NCBI GenBank assembly: GCA_016874095.1
Contig: VGVH01000002.1
Coordinates: forward strand, 200,549 to 264,548
Direction: 5' to 3'
DNA: 64,000 bases
Source of the DNA: Gammaproteobacteria bacterium
Lineage (GTDB): Bacteria; Pseudomonadota; Gammaproteobacteria; Steroidobacterales; GCA-2729495
A program made the translations under genes and the position numbers. Of this stretch, positions 15,973 through 25,368 are shown one piece after another (position 1 is the stretch's first letter; every line of letters begins with the position of its first letter). The notes beneath the pieces are model-generated. The model saw only the letters and a list, made by a program, of their open reading frames with translations. It was not told the DNA's origin and made no database searches.

Positions 15973-18780
15973 TCAGCGCAGCGGAGTCGTGCGCCAGCCA
16001 TCGCCATCGCGACGGATGTCGTAGCCGGGCCAATAGACCGGATCGACCTTCAGCGTCAGTACTTCGGTGAAGTTGTTCCAGGTCACGGTCGTCAGCCGCA
16101 CCGACTCGCGGTCCCTCTTGCCGACTACCGCCGCGATGAAGCTGTCCAGATCCGGAGTCGGCCGGCCATCGACCTCGAGAATCCGGCGACCGGCGTGCAG
16201 GCCAAAGCGGGACGCAGGGCTGCCATAGGCGAAGAAGGCGACATAGACCCCGAAGGGCTCGACTGCGCGCTGCAGTGACATGTCGCGGTACGGAGCCTGC
16301 AGCAGCGCTCCGGCCCAGACCAGCGCACGATTCAGTCCGCGTGCATCCAGCGCGACGGTCGGGACGATCACGCTGATTTCCTGCCCGCTGCGCCAGAGAC
16401 GCAGGTCGACAGATGGTTTCTGCGTGGCGCGTTCGGCCTCGCGCAGGCGGGTTACGGGTTGGCCGTCAACGGCGAGCAGCAGGTCGCCCGGCTGGAGCAG
16501 TTTGGCGGCTGGCGTTCCGGCAACCGTCCGCAGGACACTGAGCACCTGCGGTCGTGCCGGATCGTGAGCGCGCAGTGCCTCGGCGGCAGGGTCCGGCAGG
16601 CCGAGCTTGCGGGCGCTCGCCAGAGCCGCCTGTCCCCACTCCACCTCGAGAGACGGCAGCGCCTGCTGCGTGCGCGCAAGCTCGCCGATCTCGCGCACGA
16701 GGTCCACAGGAATTCCGCGCCGCTCTTTGCGATCCTCGCCGTTGGCCTGGTAGGAAAAGCTCGACCAGAGCGCAACCATCTCGCCGCGCTGGTCGACGAT
16801 CACGCCATCGGCGTCACGCAGCCCGTTGACCAGATCGTAGGTCTCGAGATTGCCGTCACGAAAGCGGATCGTGCGCGAGAGCGGGTACTGGACGGGCCGG
16901 ATCGAAGCGATTGCGGTCGTCCGATAGGTCAGCTTGAAGTCGCCGCGCAAGCCGACGACCCGCACACTCTGCCCTACCCGCGTATCGCGCGAACTGAGCG
17001 GCATGCTGCGCACGGGCGTGTCACCGATCAGCCGCGGGTCGTAGGCGACCAGCGCCAGGTTGTGGGTCGGGTGAACGGTAACAACCCGGCCAGTTACCTC
17101 GAGGCTGCCGCCGAAAGTGATGGTCACGTCCCCCATTGCCTCCGGCACCGTGTTGCGGTCCACGACGACGAAGCCGCGCGCCGCGTCCACGATGACCCCG
17201 GTGCCGTAGTAGTGTCGATCCGCGACACCCGAGACCGTGTAGGGCATGTCGTAGTTGACGAGCACCAGCGAAGCGGCAATGCGTTCAAGCCGCTTGTCTT
17301 CCTGCTCAGGCAGCATCGCGCTGCGGGACTCGAGGGCCCGTGGCGGCGGCCCGGGGGCAAGCGTGCGGCATGGCCAGAGTCCCGTAGTGTCGTCACGCTG
17401 GCAGCGCTGCGCAGGAAACCAGCGCCGGTCCATCCGCATCGAGCGCAGACGACTGGTGGCAGGATCCTCGAGACTGTAGTAGCGCAAGGCGGCGCGCTCG
17501 AGATCGCCGATATCCGCGAGCGCCGCTTCGAAATCGTCCAGGGTCCGCACCGGCCGCTCGTCGACGGCGACGATGACGGCGGAGCGCGGCAGGCCCGCGG
17601 TAGCGAGGACGTATCCGGGGTTGGCGACGTGCACGCCCTCGACCGGGCGGTTGTAGTGTCGTGCCTGCTGCAGCGACAGCGGATTCACGACGCTGTCGCC
17701 GAACTCCAGGTATTCAGCGGGTGCAAGTGCATGCAGGTCCGCGACGGCGACGCGCATCGTCAGTGGCTGACCGGACCTCTCGAGAGCCAGTTCGACGTTA
17801 CCCCCTACCCGCTCGTCGAGGCGGGATTCCAACGGCACGAAATCGCTGACCAGATCGCCGTCGACCCTGACGAGTATGTCGCCGACCCGCAGGACGCCGT
17901 CTGCAACTCCCGCGGTGATGACCTGGTCGACAACGAGCATGCCCGTCTGCCCGGGAAACCGCCGCCGGACCTCCGCCTCGGTACCGTTGCGCAGTCCGAG
18001 CCGGCGCAGTTCATCGAAAGGCTGGTGACTGAATATGGTCGCGAGCGTACCGCGCAAAACGGGCTGCCCGGACTGCACCAGCTGCAGCGCACGTGTCACG
18101 CGATCGAGCGGCAGGAAGAAACTGGACGCAGCTTCGTTGCTGCCACCGGCATTGAGCGCGACCGCGCGCCCTTCGATGTCGATGACCGGGGAACCCGAGG
18201 ACCCGCCGGAAGTGCCGGAGGCCGCCTGGAGATAGAACGTGTTGAAGTCGTTGTAGTTGCCGCGCCCGTAGTCAGGCGCGGGGCGCCTGAGCCGGGCAAT
18301 CGTTCCCGATAGTATCGACAGCTGCTCGCCGGCATCGTTGCCAACGACCCGGATCTCACGTCCGACCTGCGCGGCTGAGGGAACCAGCGGCAACGCAACC
18401 GGTTCGATGTAACGCAAGGCCTTCGGGTCGTAGCGGAAAAAGCCGAAATCATGCACGGGGTCCCTGTAGACCGGCGTGAGTTCCACCTCCTCCTGGTTGA
18501 CGAACAGCGCCTCGGCACGCACCGGGCCTGGTGAGACGACGTGGCGATTCGTCAGGATGATGCCGCGGCCGGCATCGACGACGAATCCGGTCGCCTGGGC
18601 GGATTCGTTCCATTCCGTGTCGAATGCGCGCGTGTCGTCGATCTTGATCGCAACGACAGCCGGGGCGATGCGTTCCAGGGTCCGGCGCCAGGCAGCCGTT
18701 TCCGCCGTGTCCGCCTGAGCGGCCATCGCCGCCAGGGCGAGTGGCAAGGCAGTCGGCAATATCGCAGGGCGGTTGCGCAC
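15973..18780 (-). CDS. Tandem HtrA-type serine protease (Nma111/Deg7-like), second protease domain degenerate
   Basis: 935 residues with a signal peptide (about 1-23, cleavage near MAAQA). The first trypsin-like domain has His80 (TNRHVVS), Asp111 (HDFGFF) and Ser195 (GGSSGSP), and PDZ domains follow at about 250-430. A second protease-like domain (about 490-690) keeps the fold pattern (GTGVIVDAARGFVVVDRNT; HNLALVAYD) but has Asn where His is expected, no acidic residue at the Asp position and no GxSGxP, so it is inactive. More PDZ domains end the protein. This duplicated layout is that of yeast Nma111 and plant Deg7. Here a periplasmic quality-control role is inferred. Confidence 0.85.
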   Translation of the reverse strand: MRNRPAILPTALPLALAAMAAQADTAETAAWRRTLERIAPAVVAIKIDDTRAFDTEWNESAQATGFVVDAGRGIILTNRHVVSPGPVRAEALFVNQEEVELTPVYRDPVHDFGFFRYDPKALRYIEPVALPLVPSAAQVGREIRVVGNDAGEQLSILSGTIARLRRPAPDYGRGNYNDFNTFYLQAASGTSGGSSGSPVIDIEGRAVALNAGGSNEAASSFFLPLDRVTRALQLVQSGQPVLRGTLATIFSHQPFDELRRLGLRNGTEAEVRRRFPGQTGMLVVDQVITAGVADGVLRVGDILVRVDGDLVSDFVPLESRLDERVGGNVELALERSGQPLTMRVAVADLHALAPAEYLEFGDSVVNPLSLQQARHYNRPVEGVHVANPGYVLATAGLPRSAVIVAVDERPVRTLDDFEAALADIGDLERAALRYYSLEDPATSRLRSMRMDRRWFPAQRCQRDDTTGLWPCRTLAPGPPPRALESRSAMLPEQEDKRLERIAASLVLVNYDMPYTVSGVADRHYYGTGVIVDAARGFVVVDRNTVPEAMGDVTITFGGSLEVTGRVVTVHPTHNLALVAYDPRLIGDTPVRSMPLSSRDTRVGQSVRVVGLRGDFKLTYRTTAIASIRPVQYPLSRTIRFRDGNLETYDLVNGLRDADGVIVDQRGEMVALWSSFSYQANGEDRKERRGIPVDLVREIGELARTQQALPSLEVEWGQAALASARKLGLPDPAAEALRAHDPARPQVLSVLRTVAGTPAAKLLQPGDLLLAVDGQPVTRLREAERATQKPSVDLRLWRSGQEISVIVPTVALDARGLNRALVWAGALLQAPYRDMSLQRAVEPFGVYVAFFAYGSPASRFGLHAGRRILEVDGRPTPDLDSFIAAVVGKRDRESVRLTTVTWNNFTEVLTLKVDPVYWPGYDIRRDGDGWRTTPLR

Positions 18781-18791
18781 GATCGGCTGTG

Positions 18792-19730
18792 TCAGAGCCG
18801 GATCTCGCGACCGAACTCCTGGCGGTAGCGGGCTGCGAGCGATTCAGGCGTGTAGCGATGGTTCTGCGTGCCCCGCTCAGCGATCTTCAACGCCCCTATC
18901 AGCGAGGCGAGCCGGCCGGTTTCTTCCCACTGGAGCCCGCGCAGTACGCCATGCACCAGCCCCGCCCGATAGGCGTCGCCACAGCCGGTCGGATCCGCGA
19001 GCGCAGCCGGTTTCACGCAGGGAATTTCGATCGTGCCGCCAGCCGTGTAGACCGTGGATCCCTGGCCACCGCGGGTGACGATGAGCGCCTTCACGCGCCC
19101 GGCGATTTCCAGTTCCGACCAGCCGGTCCGCTCGGTGAGCAGCCGCGACTCGTAGTCGTTCACCGTAACCCAGCTCGCCTGGCCGATGAAATGCCGCAAG
19201 TCATCGCCGTCGAACATCGGCAGCCCCTGGCCCGGGTCGAAGAAGAACGGTATGCCCGCGTCCGCGAATTGCCGCGCGTGATCGATCATGCCCTGGCGAC
19301 CGTCGGGCGAGACCATGCCGACCTCGATGCCGCCGCCGCCGGGCACGGCGTTCAGGTGGGCGTGATCCATCGCACCCGGATGGAAGGCGGTGATCTGGTT
19401 GTCGTCCAGGTCGGTCGTGATGTACGCCTGGGCGGTGAGTGAATCAGGTACCCGACGGATGTGCCGCTGGTCGATGCCCAGCGACTCCAGTCGTGCCGCA
19501 TAGCGATCGAAGTCGCGCCCGACCGTCGCCATGATCAGCGGCTCACCGCCAAGCATCTTCAGGTTGTAGGCGATGTTGCCGGCGCAGCCCCCGAGTTCCT
19601 GGCGCATCTCCGGCACCAGAAACGCCACGTTCAGGATATGGATCTGGTCGGCGAGGATGTGTTCCTTGAAGCGCCCGCGGAAGACCATGATGTTGTCGTA
19701 AGCCATCGAACCACAGAGCAATGCCGACAC
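18792..19730 (-). CDS. PfkB-family carbohydrate/adenosine kinase-like protein
   Basis: 312 residues from the GTG at 19728-19730, chosen because GAGGAG lies 7 nt upstream and the family's N-terminal strand (SALLCGSMAYDNIM) begins there. An in-frame ATG farther upstream would overlap gcvPB. PfkB signatures are GGCAGNIAYNLKMLGG (about 47-62) and DPTGCGDAYRAGLVHG near the C-terminus, with the catalytic Asp in GCGD. Similar proteins are annotated adenosine kinases or ribokinase-like sugar kinases. It is 19 bp after gcvPB, so it is the last gene of the riboswitch-controlled glycine cleavage operon. Confidence 0.88.
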   Translation of the reverse strand: MSALLCGSMAYDNIMVFRGRFKEHILADQIHILNVAFLVPEMRQELGGCAGNIAYNLKMLGGEPLIMATVGRDFDRYAARLESLGIDQRHIRRVPDSLTAQAYITTDLDDNQITAFHPGAMDHAHLNAVPGGGGIEVGMVSPDGRQGMIDHARQFADAGIPFFFDPGQGLPMFDGDDLRHFIGQASWVTVNDYESRLLTERTGWSELEIAGRVKALIVTRGGQGSTVYTAGGTIEIPCVKPAALADPTGCGDAYRAGLVHGVLRGLQWEETGRLASLIGALKIAERGTQNHRYTPESLAARYRQEFGREIRL

Positions 19731-19749
19731 GTGAGTACTCCTCGGTTGA

Positions 19750-21231
19750 TCAGGCGTGGGTGTCCGGCGTAGCTCGACGACCATGCCAGTTGACGTCGAG
19801 ATCGCGCGCCGCGCGGACATCGTCCAGCCGGCGGACAGGCATCCGGCGCGGGGCGGCCTTCAGTTCCCCGGCATCGCGGTAGGCGAGCTCGCGGATCCCG
19901 GCGAGTGCCGCCGCGAAGCCGTCGAGTTCCTCGAGGCTCTCAGTCTCCGTCGGCTCGATCAGCAGGCACTCCGGCACGAGCAGCGGGAAGTAGGTGGTCG
20001 GCGCGTGGTACCCGCGATCGAGTAGCGCCTTGGCGAAGTCCATGGCGGTGACGCCGGTTTCCTTCGCGACCTTCCGCAAAGAGACGATGAACTCGTGACT
20101 TGCGCGGCGGTCGGGATACGCCGCCTCGAACCCTGCGGCCTGGAGTTTCGTCATGAGGTAGTTCGCATTGAGCGTGGCGTAACCCGAGACCCGCCGCATG
20201 CCCTCGGCGCCCAGCATTCGCATGTACACGTAGGCACGCAGCAGTATGCCGGCGTTGCCCATGAACGCCGACAGGCGGCCGATCGACAGCGGCAGCTCGC
20301 GCTCGGTCAGCCAGCGATAACCGTCGGCATCCCGCCCCACTACCGGTACGGGCAGGAAGGGCGCCAGCCGCTCGTTCACGGCCACGATGCCGGAACCCGG
20401 CCCACCGCCGCCATGCGGGGTCGAGAAGGTCTTGTGCAGGTTGATGTGGACCACGTCGAAGCCCATCGCTGCCGGCAGGACCCGACCGAGGATGGCATTC
20501 ATGTTGGCGCCGTCGTAGTAGAGCAACCCGCCGGCAGCGTGGACGATTCCGGCGAGTTCCTCGATCCGCCGCTCGAATACGCCGAGCGTCGAGGGATTGG
20601 TGAGCATGATGCCGGCGGTGTCCGGTCCAACGGCCGCCCGCAGTGCATCGAGGTCGACGTCGCCGTGTGAATCGGTTGGAATCTCCCGGACGTCGTAGCC
20701 GCACATCGTGGCTGTCGCCGGGTTCGTGCCGTGTGCGGCATCGGGGACGATGATGACCCGGCGCGCTTCGTCGCCCCGGGAGCGGTGGTAGGCGCGGATC
20801 ATCGCCACGCCGGCGAATTCGCCCTGCGCTCCGGCCATCGGCGTGAGCGAAACCGCGCACATCCCTGTTGCCGCCTTGAGCATTTCCTGCAGCTCCCAGA
20901 GGCAGGCAAGGACCCCCTGGCCGTGTTCCACCGGCCCCAGCGGGTGGCGTCCCAGAAATCCCGGCAACATCGCCAGCCGGTTGGCGGCGCGCGGGTTGTA
21001 TTTCATGGTGCAGGAACCGAGCGGATAGAAGTGCGTATCGATCGAGAAGTTGAGCTGCGACAGGCGGGTGAAATGGCGGACAGCCTGCAGCTCGGAGATC
21101 TCCGGCAATGCGGGCGGCGTAACCCGCAGCTGGTCAGCGGGCAGGTCGTCCACCCGGGCAACCTCGTGCCCGGCGTGCGAGGACGCACGCCGCCCCGGGC
21201 GCGAATGCTCGAATATCACCGGTTCGTGCAT
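19750..21231 (-). CDS. gcvPB: Glycine dehydrogenase (decarboxylating) subunit 2, GcvP C-terminal half
   Basis: 493 residues. The pyridoxal-phosphate Lys is in [18 protein letters not shown], with the Gly-rich loop after it. Together with GcvPA it forms the P-protein of the glycine cleavage system, which decarboxylates glycine and passes the aminomethyl group to lipoyl-GcvH. The ATG at 21229-21231 shares its A with the gcvPA stop (TGATG). A GTG one codon earlier is an alternative. A split P-protein is common in deep gammaproteobacteria, Firmicutes and archaea, whereas enterics have one fused chain. Confidence 0.95.
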   Translation of the reverse strand: MHEPVIFEHSRPGRRASSHAGHEVARVDDLPADQLRVTPPALPEISELQAVRHFTRLSQLNFSIDTHFYPLGSCTMKYNPRAANRLAMLPGFLGRHPLGPVEHGQGVLACLWELQEMLKAATGMCAVSLTPMAGAQGEFAGVAMIRAYHRSRGDEARRVIIVPDAAHGTNPATATMCGYDVREIPTDSHGDVDLDALRAAVGPDTAGIMLTNPSTLGVFERRIEELAGIVHAAGGLLYYDGANMNAILGRVLPAAMGFDVVHINLHKTFSTPHGGGGPGSGIVAVNERLAPFLPVPVVGRDADGYRWLTERELPLSIGRLSAFMGNAGILLRAYVYMRMLGAEGMRRVSGYATLNANYLMTKLQAAGFEAAYPDRRASHEFIVSLRKVAKETGVTAMDFAKALLDRGYHAPTTYFPLLVPECLLIEPTETESLEELDGFAAALAGIRELAYRDAGELKAAPRRMPVRRLDDVRAARDLDVNWHGRRATPDTHA

Positions 21232-22595
21232 CACGCTGCCCTCCCGGCCGCGAGCACGCTGCCCAGTGCGTCCGTATAGCGGTCGATGTCCTCCGCCGTG
21301 CGCATCTCGGTCGCGCAGACCAGGAGCGCGTTGCCGAGCTCGGGGTAGTCAGGCGCCAGGTCGAATCCGGCGAGGATGCGCCTGGCCGACATCGCACTCA
21401 CCACCTCGGCTGCCGGACGGGGCAGTTGCAACACAGCCTCGTGCCCGAAGACCGGAAAAGCGAGCCGCACGCCGGGAAGCCGGGTCAGCGCGGCGACCAG
21501 GGCGCGGGTATTCGCGTGTGACGCAGCGGCCATGCGCCGGATGCCTTCGGCGCCCACCATGGACATGAAGATCGTTGCGGCGGTCACCATCAGCCCCTGG
21601 TTCGTGCAGATGTTGGACGTCGCCTTGGAGCGGCGTATGTGCTGCTCCCGCGCCTGCAGCGTGAGCGTGAAACCCGGCTTGCCCTCGATGTCGACCGTGC
21701 GACCGACGATACGGCCTGGCATCTGCCGCACCAGCGGCTCACGGCAGACGAGAAAGCCGAAGTAAGGACCACCCGAGGACATCGGAATGCCGAGGGGCTG
21801 CCCCTCGCCGCAGGCGATGTCAGCGCCTGCGCTGCCCCATTGCCGCGGCGGCTTGAGCAGCGCGAGCATGAGCGGGTTGCAGACGGCGATGACCAGCATG
21901 TTGCGCGCGTGCGCCCAGTCCGTCAGTTCATCCACTGCCTCCAGCGTACCGAGAAACGCCGGCTGCGGAATGGCGAGTGCGGCGAACTCGTGGTTCTCGA
22001 CGTTGCCAAGGGCCGCCAGGTCGGTCCGGCCCTCGCCGAGCGGCAACTCGACCAGCTCGATGCCCTGCCCCGCCAGCATCATCCGGGCAACGTCGCGGTA
22101 GACCGGTGCGAGCGCACGCGTCGTCAGCACGCGTCGCGCCCGCGTTTTGCGATTCGCGCGCACCGCCATGAGGCAGGCCTCGGCGAAGGCCGTGGCGCCG
22201 TCGTACATCGACGCGTTCGACACGTCGAGTCCGGTGAGGCTGGCCATCATCGACTGGTATTCGTAGATCAGCTGCAGCGTGCCCTGGCTGGCCTCGGCCT
22301 GATAGGGCGTGTAGGCACTGTAGAACTCACCCCTTGTGGCGACCTCCCACACGGCGGCAGGTATGTAGTGGTCGTAGGAGCCGGCGCCAATGAAGCACAG
22401 CGGTCGCCCGTCCCGCTCGGCACGCTCGATCATGAGGCGCGTGATGCCGGCTTCCGGGAAGCCGGGTCCGACGCCCGGCAAGCCCGCAATCCGCAGCTGC
22501 GGCGGAATCTCGTCGAACAGCGAGTCGATGTCGCTGGCACCGATAGCACCGAGCATGCTTGCGGTTTCGGCATCGGTATGCGGAATGAATGGCAC
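21231..22595 (-). CDS. gcvPA: Glycine dehydrogenase (decarboxylating) subunit 1, GcvP N-terminal half
   Basis: 454 residues from the GTG at 22593-22595, which has GGAG 8 nt upstream. The longer open frame upstream lies inside gcvH and is rejected. The first residues ([20 protein letters not shown]) and the [20 protein letters not shown] block are hallmark P1 sequences. It pairs with GcvPB to form the heterotetrameric P-protein. The gene starts 13 bp after gcvH and ends in a one-base overlap with gcvPB, so the order is gcvT-gcvH-gcvPA-gcvPB. Confidence 0.95.
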   Translation of the reverse strand: MPFIPHTDAETASMLGAIGASDIDSLFDEIPPQLRIAGLPGVGPGFPEAGITRLMIERAERDGRPLCFIGAGSYDHYIPAAVWEVATRGEFYSAYTPYQAEASQGTLQLIYEYQSMMASLTGLDVSNASMYDGATAFAEACLMAVRANRKTRARRVLTTRALAPVYRDVARMMLAGQGIELVELPLGEGRTDLAALGNVENHEFAALAIPQPAFLGTLEAVDELTDWAHARNMLVIAVCNPLMLALLKPPRQWGSAGADIACGEGQPLGIPMSSGGPYFGFLVCREPLVRQMPGRIVGRTVDIEGKPGFTLTLQAREQHIRRSKATSNICTNQGLMVTAATIFMSMVGAEGIRRMAAASHANTRALVAALTRLPGVRLAFPVFGHEAVLQLPRPAAEVVSAMSARRILAGFDLAPDYPELGNALLVCATEMRTAEDIDRYTDALGSVLAAGRAA

Positions 22596-22608
22596 AGTCC
22601 GCTCCGCT

Positions 22609-22998
22609 TCAGCCTTCAGCCGCGATGAAGTCGGTGTACGCCGCAGCGTCGAGCAGCCTGCTCGCATCGCTGGCGTCAGGCTTGAGCCTGAAGAGCCATC
22701 CATCGCCAAACGGACTGGCATTGACGAGATTGGGCTGGCCGTCGAGCGCGGCATTCGTGGCAACGACAGTGCCGGCCACGGGAGCATAGACATCCGATGC
22801 CGCCTTGACCGACTCGACCACGGCGCAGGCCTCGCCCGCCGTCAGGGTGCGGCCGCTGTCGGGCAATTCCACGAAAACGAGCTCGCCGAGCTGGTGCTGG
22901 GCGTGGTCGGTTATGCCGACCACCACGGTGCCGTCCGCTTCCGTGCGCACCCACTCGTGGTCCCTCGTGTAGCGCAATCCTGCCTGTACGTCGCTCAT
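22609..22998 (-). CDS. gcvH: Glycine cleavage system H protein
   Basis: 129 residues from the ATG at 22996-22998 ([16 protein letters not shown]). The lipoyl-attachment Lys is in [14 protein letters not shown]. It carries the aminomethyl intermediate between the P- and T-proteins and then the reduced lipoamide to dihydrolipoamide dehydrogenase, which is not in this window. It lies 25 bp after gcvT. Confidence 0.96.
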   Translation of the reverse strand: MSDVQAGLRYTRDHEWVRTEADGTVVVGITDHAQHQLGELVFVELPDSGRTLTAGEACAVVESVKAASDVYAPVAGTVVATNAALDGQPNLVNASPFGDGWLFRLKPDASDASRLLDAAAYTDFIAAEG

Positions 22999-23023
22999 TG
23001 CTGAAACTCCATGGTGCTGGTGG

Positions 23024-24109
23024 TCAGGCGCAGAGCACGCGGCCGTTGCGCACGAAGGGTGGCTTGACGATGCGTGCCGGCCGGCCGGCACCGCGGATCT
23101 CGACTGCGCAGCTGCCCGACGCGCCGGTGGGCACGCGGGCGAGGGCGATCGACACGTTCATCGTGGGTGAGAAACCGCCGCTGGTGATCTCGCCGCCGCC
23201 GGCCGCGGTGGTCACAGGCTGCCCGCGGCGCATGACCCCGCGCTCTGCGAGTACGAGCCCGACCAGTTTCTGGCCGACCCCGGCCGCTTGTTGCTTCTCG
23301 AGCGCTGCGCGGCCGCTAAAGGCGCGACCGTCCGCGCAAAGCGCCACGGTCCAGCCGAGCCCGGACACCAGCGGCGACGTCTGTTCGTCCATGTCCTGTC
23401 CGTAGAGGTTCATGCCGGCCTCGAGCCGCAGGGTGTCGCGGGCACCCAGGCCGCACGGCGTGACGCCGGCCGACAGCAGCTGCTCCCAGAGTACGACGCC
23501 GGTTGCGCGACTCACGATGATCTCGAAGCCGTCCTCGCCGGTGTACCCGGTTGCGCCGACGAACAGGTCGGGTGACTCGACGGCGTGGAACCCGCGGAGA
23601 GCGCCGGCGGCAGCGCGCAATCCGGCGGGCAGCAGCGGCACGGTCAGCTCGCGAGCCGCCGGGCCCTGAACTGCCAGCATCAGCACATCGTCGCGCTCGG
23701 CGATGACAGCGTCGAAACCACGCAGCGTCGAGCGCATCCAGGCGAGATCCTTGTCGCGCGTGCCGGCGTTTACTACCACACGCCAGGCCTCGGGCTCGGC
23801 CCGACGATAGACGATGAGATCGTCGATGACCCCGCCTGATTCGTTCAGCATGCAGCTGTAAAGCGCCTGGCCGTCGTGCAACCGGCCGACGTCATTGGCA
23901 AGCAGGTGCTGGAGCCAGCTGCGGGATTGGCCGCCTGTAACGTCGATGACCGCCATGTGCGACACGTCGAAGACGCCGGCGCGGCGACGCACGGCATGAT
24001 GCTCGTCGATCTGCGATCCGTAGTGCAGAGGCATGTCCCAGCCGCCGAAGGGCACGATCTGTGCCCCGGCCGCGACATGCCGATCGTAGAGCGCGGTACG
24101 TCTCGTCAT
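23024..24109 (-). CDS. gcvT: Glycine cleavage system T protein (aminomethyltransferase)
   Basis: 361 residues from the ATG at 24107-24109. The frame extends farther upstream, but that part lies within the riboswitch terminator. Family segments are [44 protein letters not shown] and the C-terminal [19 protein letters not shown]. GcvT moves the methylene group from lipoyl-GcvH to tetrahydrofolate, releasing ammonia. It is the first gene of the operon and stands 10 nt after the U-tract of the riboswitch terminator. Only a poor Shine-Dalgarno sequence (GGTCTGG) is visible in front of the ATG. Confidence 0.95.
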   Translation of the reverse strand: MTRRTALYDRHVAAGAQIVPFGGWDMPLHYGSQIDEHHAVRRRAGVFDVSHMAVIDVTGGQSRSWLQHLLANDVGRLHDGQALYSCMLNESGGVIDDLIVYRRAEPEAWRVVVNAGTRDKDLAWMRSTLRGFDAVIAERDDVLMLAVQGPAARELTVPLLPAGLRAAAGALRGFHAVESPDLFVGATGYTGEDGFEIIVSRATGVVLWEQLLSAGVTPCGLGARDTLRLEAGMNLYGQDMDEQTSPLVSGLGWTVALCADGRAFSGRAALEKQQAAGVGQKLVGLVLAERGVMRRGQPVTTAAGGGEITSGGFSPTMNVSIALARVPTGASGSCAVEIRGAGRPARIVKPPFVRNGRVLCA

Positions 24110-24119
24110 CGTCCAGACC

Positions 24120-24156
24120 AAAAAAACAGGGGCGGCAGGCACGAGCCTGCCGCCCC
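24120..24156 (-). terminator. Riboswitch expression-platform intrinsic terminator
   Basis: On the minus strand a perfect 12-bp stem GGGGCGGCAGGC / GCCTGCCGCCCC with a TCGT loop (24129-24156) is followed by TG and seven Ts. Its 5' arm begins with the GGGG that closes the second glycine aptamer, so ligand folding and terminator formation can compete for those bases. Glycine binding is expected to favour read-through into gcvT, as in other gcv riboswitches. Confidence 0.9.
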
Positions 24157-24344
24157 TCTGTCCTGAGACCTGAGAGATCGGGCGACCGCCATGCGTTCCT
24201 CCGCATTGCGGCGGTCACCGCTCCCCTTCGGTGGGCCGGTTTATCCGGCCACTCTCCAGAGCCAATCCGCGAACGCTGTCCGTTTGCCTGAGCGTTTCCG
24301 GGCGGGTTGCGCCTTCGGCGGCCAGCTCATGCCGGCTCTCTCCC
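24153..24344 (-). promoter_or_regulatory. Tandem glycine riboswitch
   Basis: Reading the minus strand, two aptamers follow one another. The first starts GGGAGAGAGCCGG, contains GCCGAAGGCGCAAC and ACGCUCAGGCAAACGGAC, and closes with CUCUGGAGAGU (24251-24261). The second contains CACCGAAGGGGAGCGGUGA and closes with UCUCUCAGGU and CAGGACAGAGGGG. These are the conserved features of the gcvT-type glycine riboswitch. A TAGTAT (24370-24375) is a plausible -10 box, putting the start just before aptamer one. The leader controls gcvT-gcvH-gcvPA-gcvPB and probably the PfkB kinase gene by termination. Confidence 0.95.
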
Positions 24345-24399
24345 GCGCTCGCGTGTGATCAGGCGGGCGATACTACGCCAAGCCGCCGGCCGCCACCAG

Positions 24400-25368
24400 T
24401 CATGCCGCGGAAGCGTAGCTGGCGCCGCCGAACAGTTCACGCGAACGCGCAACGCGCACGGCGATGTCGGGCTCCTCGGGCAGGGCCATGGCCTTCTCGG
24501 CCCGCAGTCGCAGGCCCTCGCGATTGCAGATCTGGATGTTGAGGCCTGGCCTTGCGTTCAATTCGAGGATCAGCGGCCCGTACTGCCGATCGAGCACGAT
24601 ATCGACCCCGACGTAGCCGAGTCCCGTCAATTCGTAGCTGCGTGCGGCCAGCGTCAGCAGGTACTCCCAGCGCGGTATGGCAAGCCCCGCGATGGGCGCG
24701 CCTGTGTCCGGGTGGTCGGTCGCCCGCGCATTGCCCAGAACCCCGAAGGTCGTGATGCCGGTGGCGATATCCATTCCGGCGCCGACCGCACCCTGGTGAA
24801 GGTTGGCCTTGCCGCGCGACTTCCGCGTGGGCAGTCGGATCATGGCCATGATCGGGTAGCCGCGCAGGACGATGACGCGTATATCCGGCACGCCCTGGTG
24901 GCAATGATCGGCGAACAGCGGATCGACCTTGATACAGTACTCCAGCAGTGCCACGTCGCGGTGCCCGCCGAGGCTGAACTGGCCGCTCAGGATATTCGAC
25001 AGGTGGAAGCCGATCTGTTCGGCATTCACCTGCGTGCCGTCGACCAGGCGGTAGATGTCCGCTGCGCGCGGACTGCGCCCGGCCACGACCATGATGCCGT
25101 CGCCGCCCGAACCATGCGCCGGCTTGATCGCGAAATCCTGGGTATCCCGCACCAGCTCGGGCAAGTCACCGATGTCGTGCTCGGTGCGGATGACGCCGTG
25201 GAGCTTCGGTACCGCGATTCCGGCCGCGATTGCCAGTTCCTTGGTGCGCAGCTTGTCGTCGACCAGGGGATAAAGGCGCCGCGGATTCAGCCGCATGATG
25301 TACTCGGTGTTGCGCTCGTTCATGCCGAGCACGCCCCGCGCGCGCAGCTGCCTCACCCAGCTGAGCAT
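24400..25368 (-). CDS. Alpha-L-glutamate ligase-like ATP-grasp protein (RimK-related)
   Basis: 322 residues from the ATG that overlaps the upstream stop (TGATG). A GTG one codon earlier is an alternative. ATP-grasp features are FAIKPAHGSGGDGIMVV (about 100-116, Lys and Gly-rich loop), the IRVIVLRGYPIMAMIRLPT strand pair and LILELNARPGLNIQICN with the metal-binding Glu/Asn. It belongs to the RimK-related ligases that travel with the inactive transglutaminase-7TM protein. RimK itself adds glutamate to ribosomal protein S6, but the target of this subgroup is unknown. The usual third partner, a RimB-like aspartic protease, is not present here. Confidence 0.85.
   Translation of the reverse strand: MLSWVRQLRARGVLGMNERNTEYIMRLNPRRLYPLVDDKLRTKELAIAAGIAVPKLHGVIRTEHDIGDLPELVRDTQDFAIKPAHGSGGDGIMVVAGRSPRAADIYRLVDGTQVNAEQIGFHLSNILSGQFSLGGHRDVALLEYCIKVDPLFADHCHQGVPDIRVIVLRGYPIMAMIRLPTRKSRGKANLHQGAVGAGMDIATGITTFGVLGNARATDHPDTGAPIAGLAIPRWEYLLTLAARSYELTGLGYVGVDIVLDRQYGPLILELNARPGLNIQICNREGLRLRAEKAMALPEEPDIAVRVARSRELFGGASYASAA

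Noticed and set aside
16459..18312. 617-codon open frame antisense to the double HtrA gene
   Set aside because: The sense strand has clear protease and PDZ motifs. The antisense product is Arg/His/Asp-rich and unrecognisable.
19731..19820. N-terminal extension of the PfkB kinase to 19820
   Set aside because: It overlaps gcvPB and encodes an unrelated Pro/Thr/Arg-rich stretch. GTG 19730 has an ideal ribosome site.
22596..22793. N-terminal extension of gcvPA to 22793
   Set aside because: It would lie inside gcvH and has no family similarity. The GTG at 22595 has a ribosome site.
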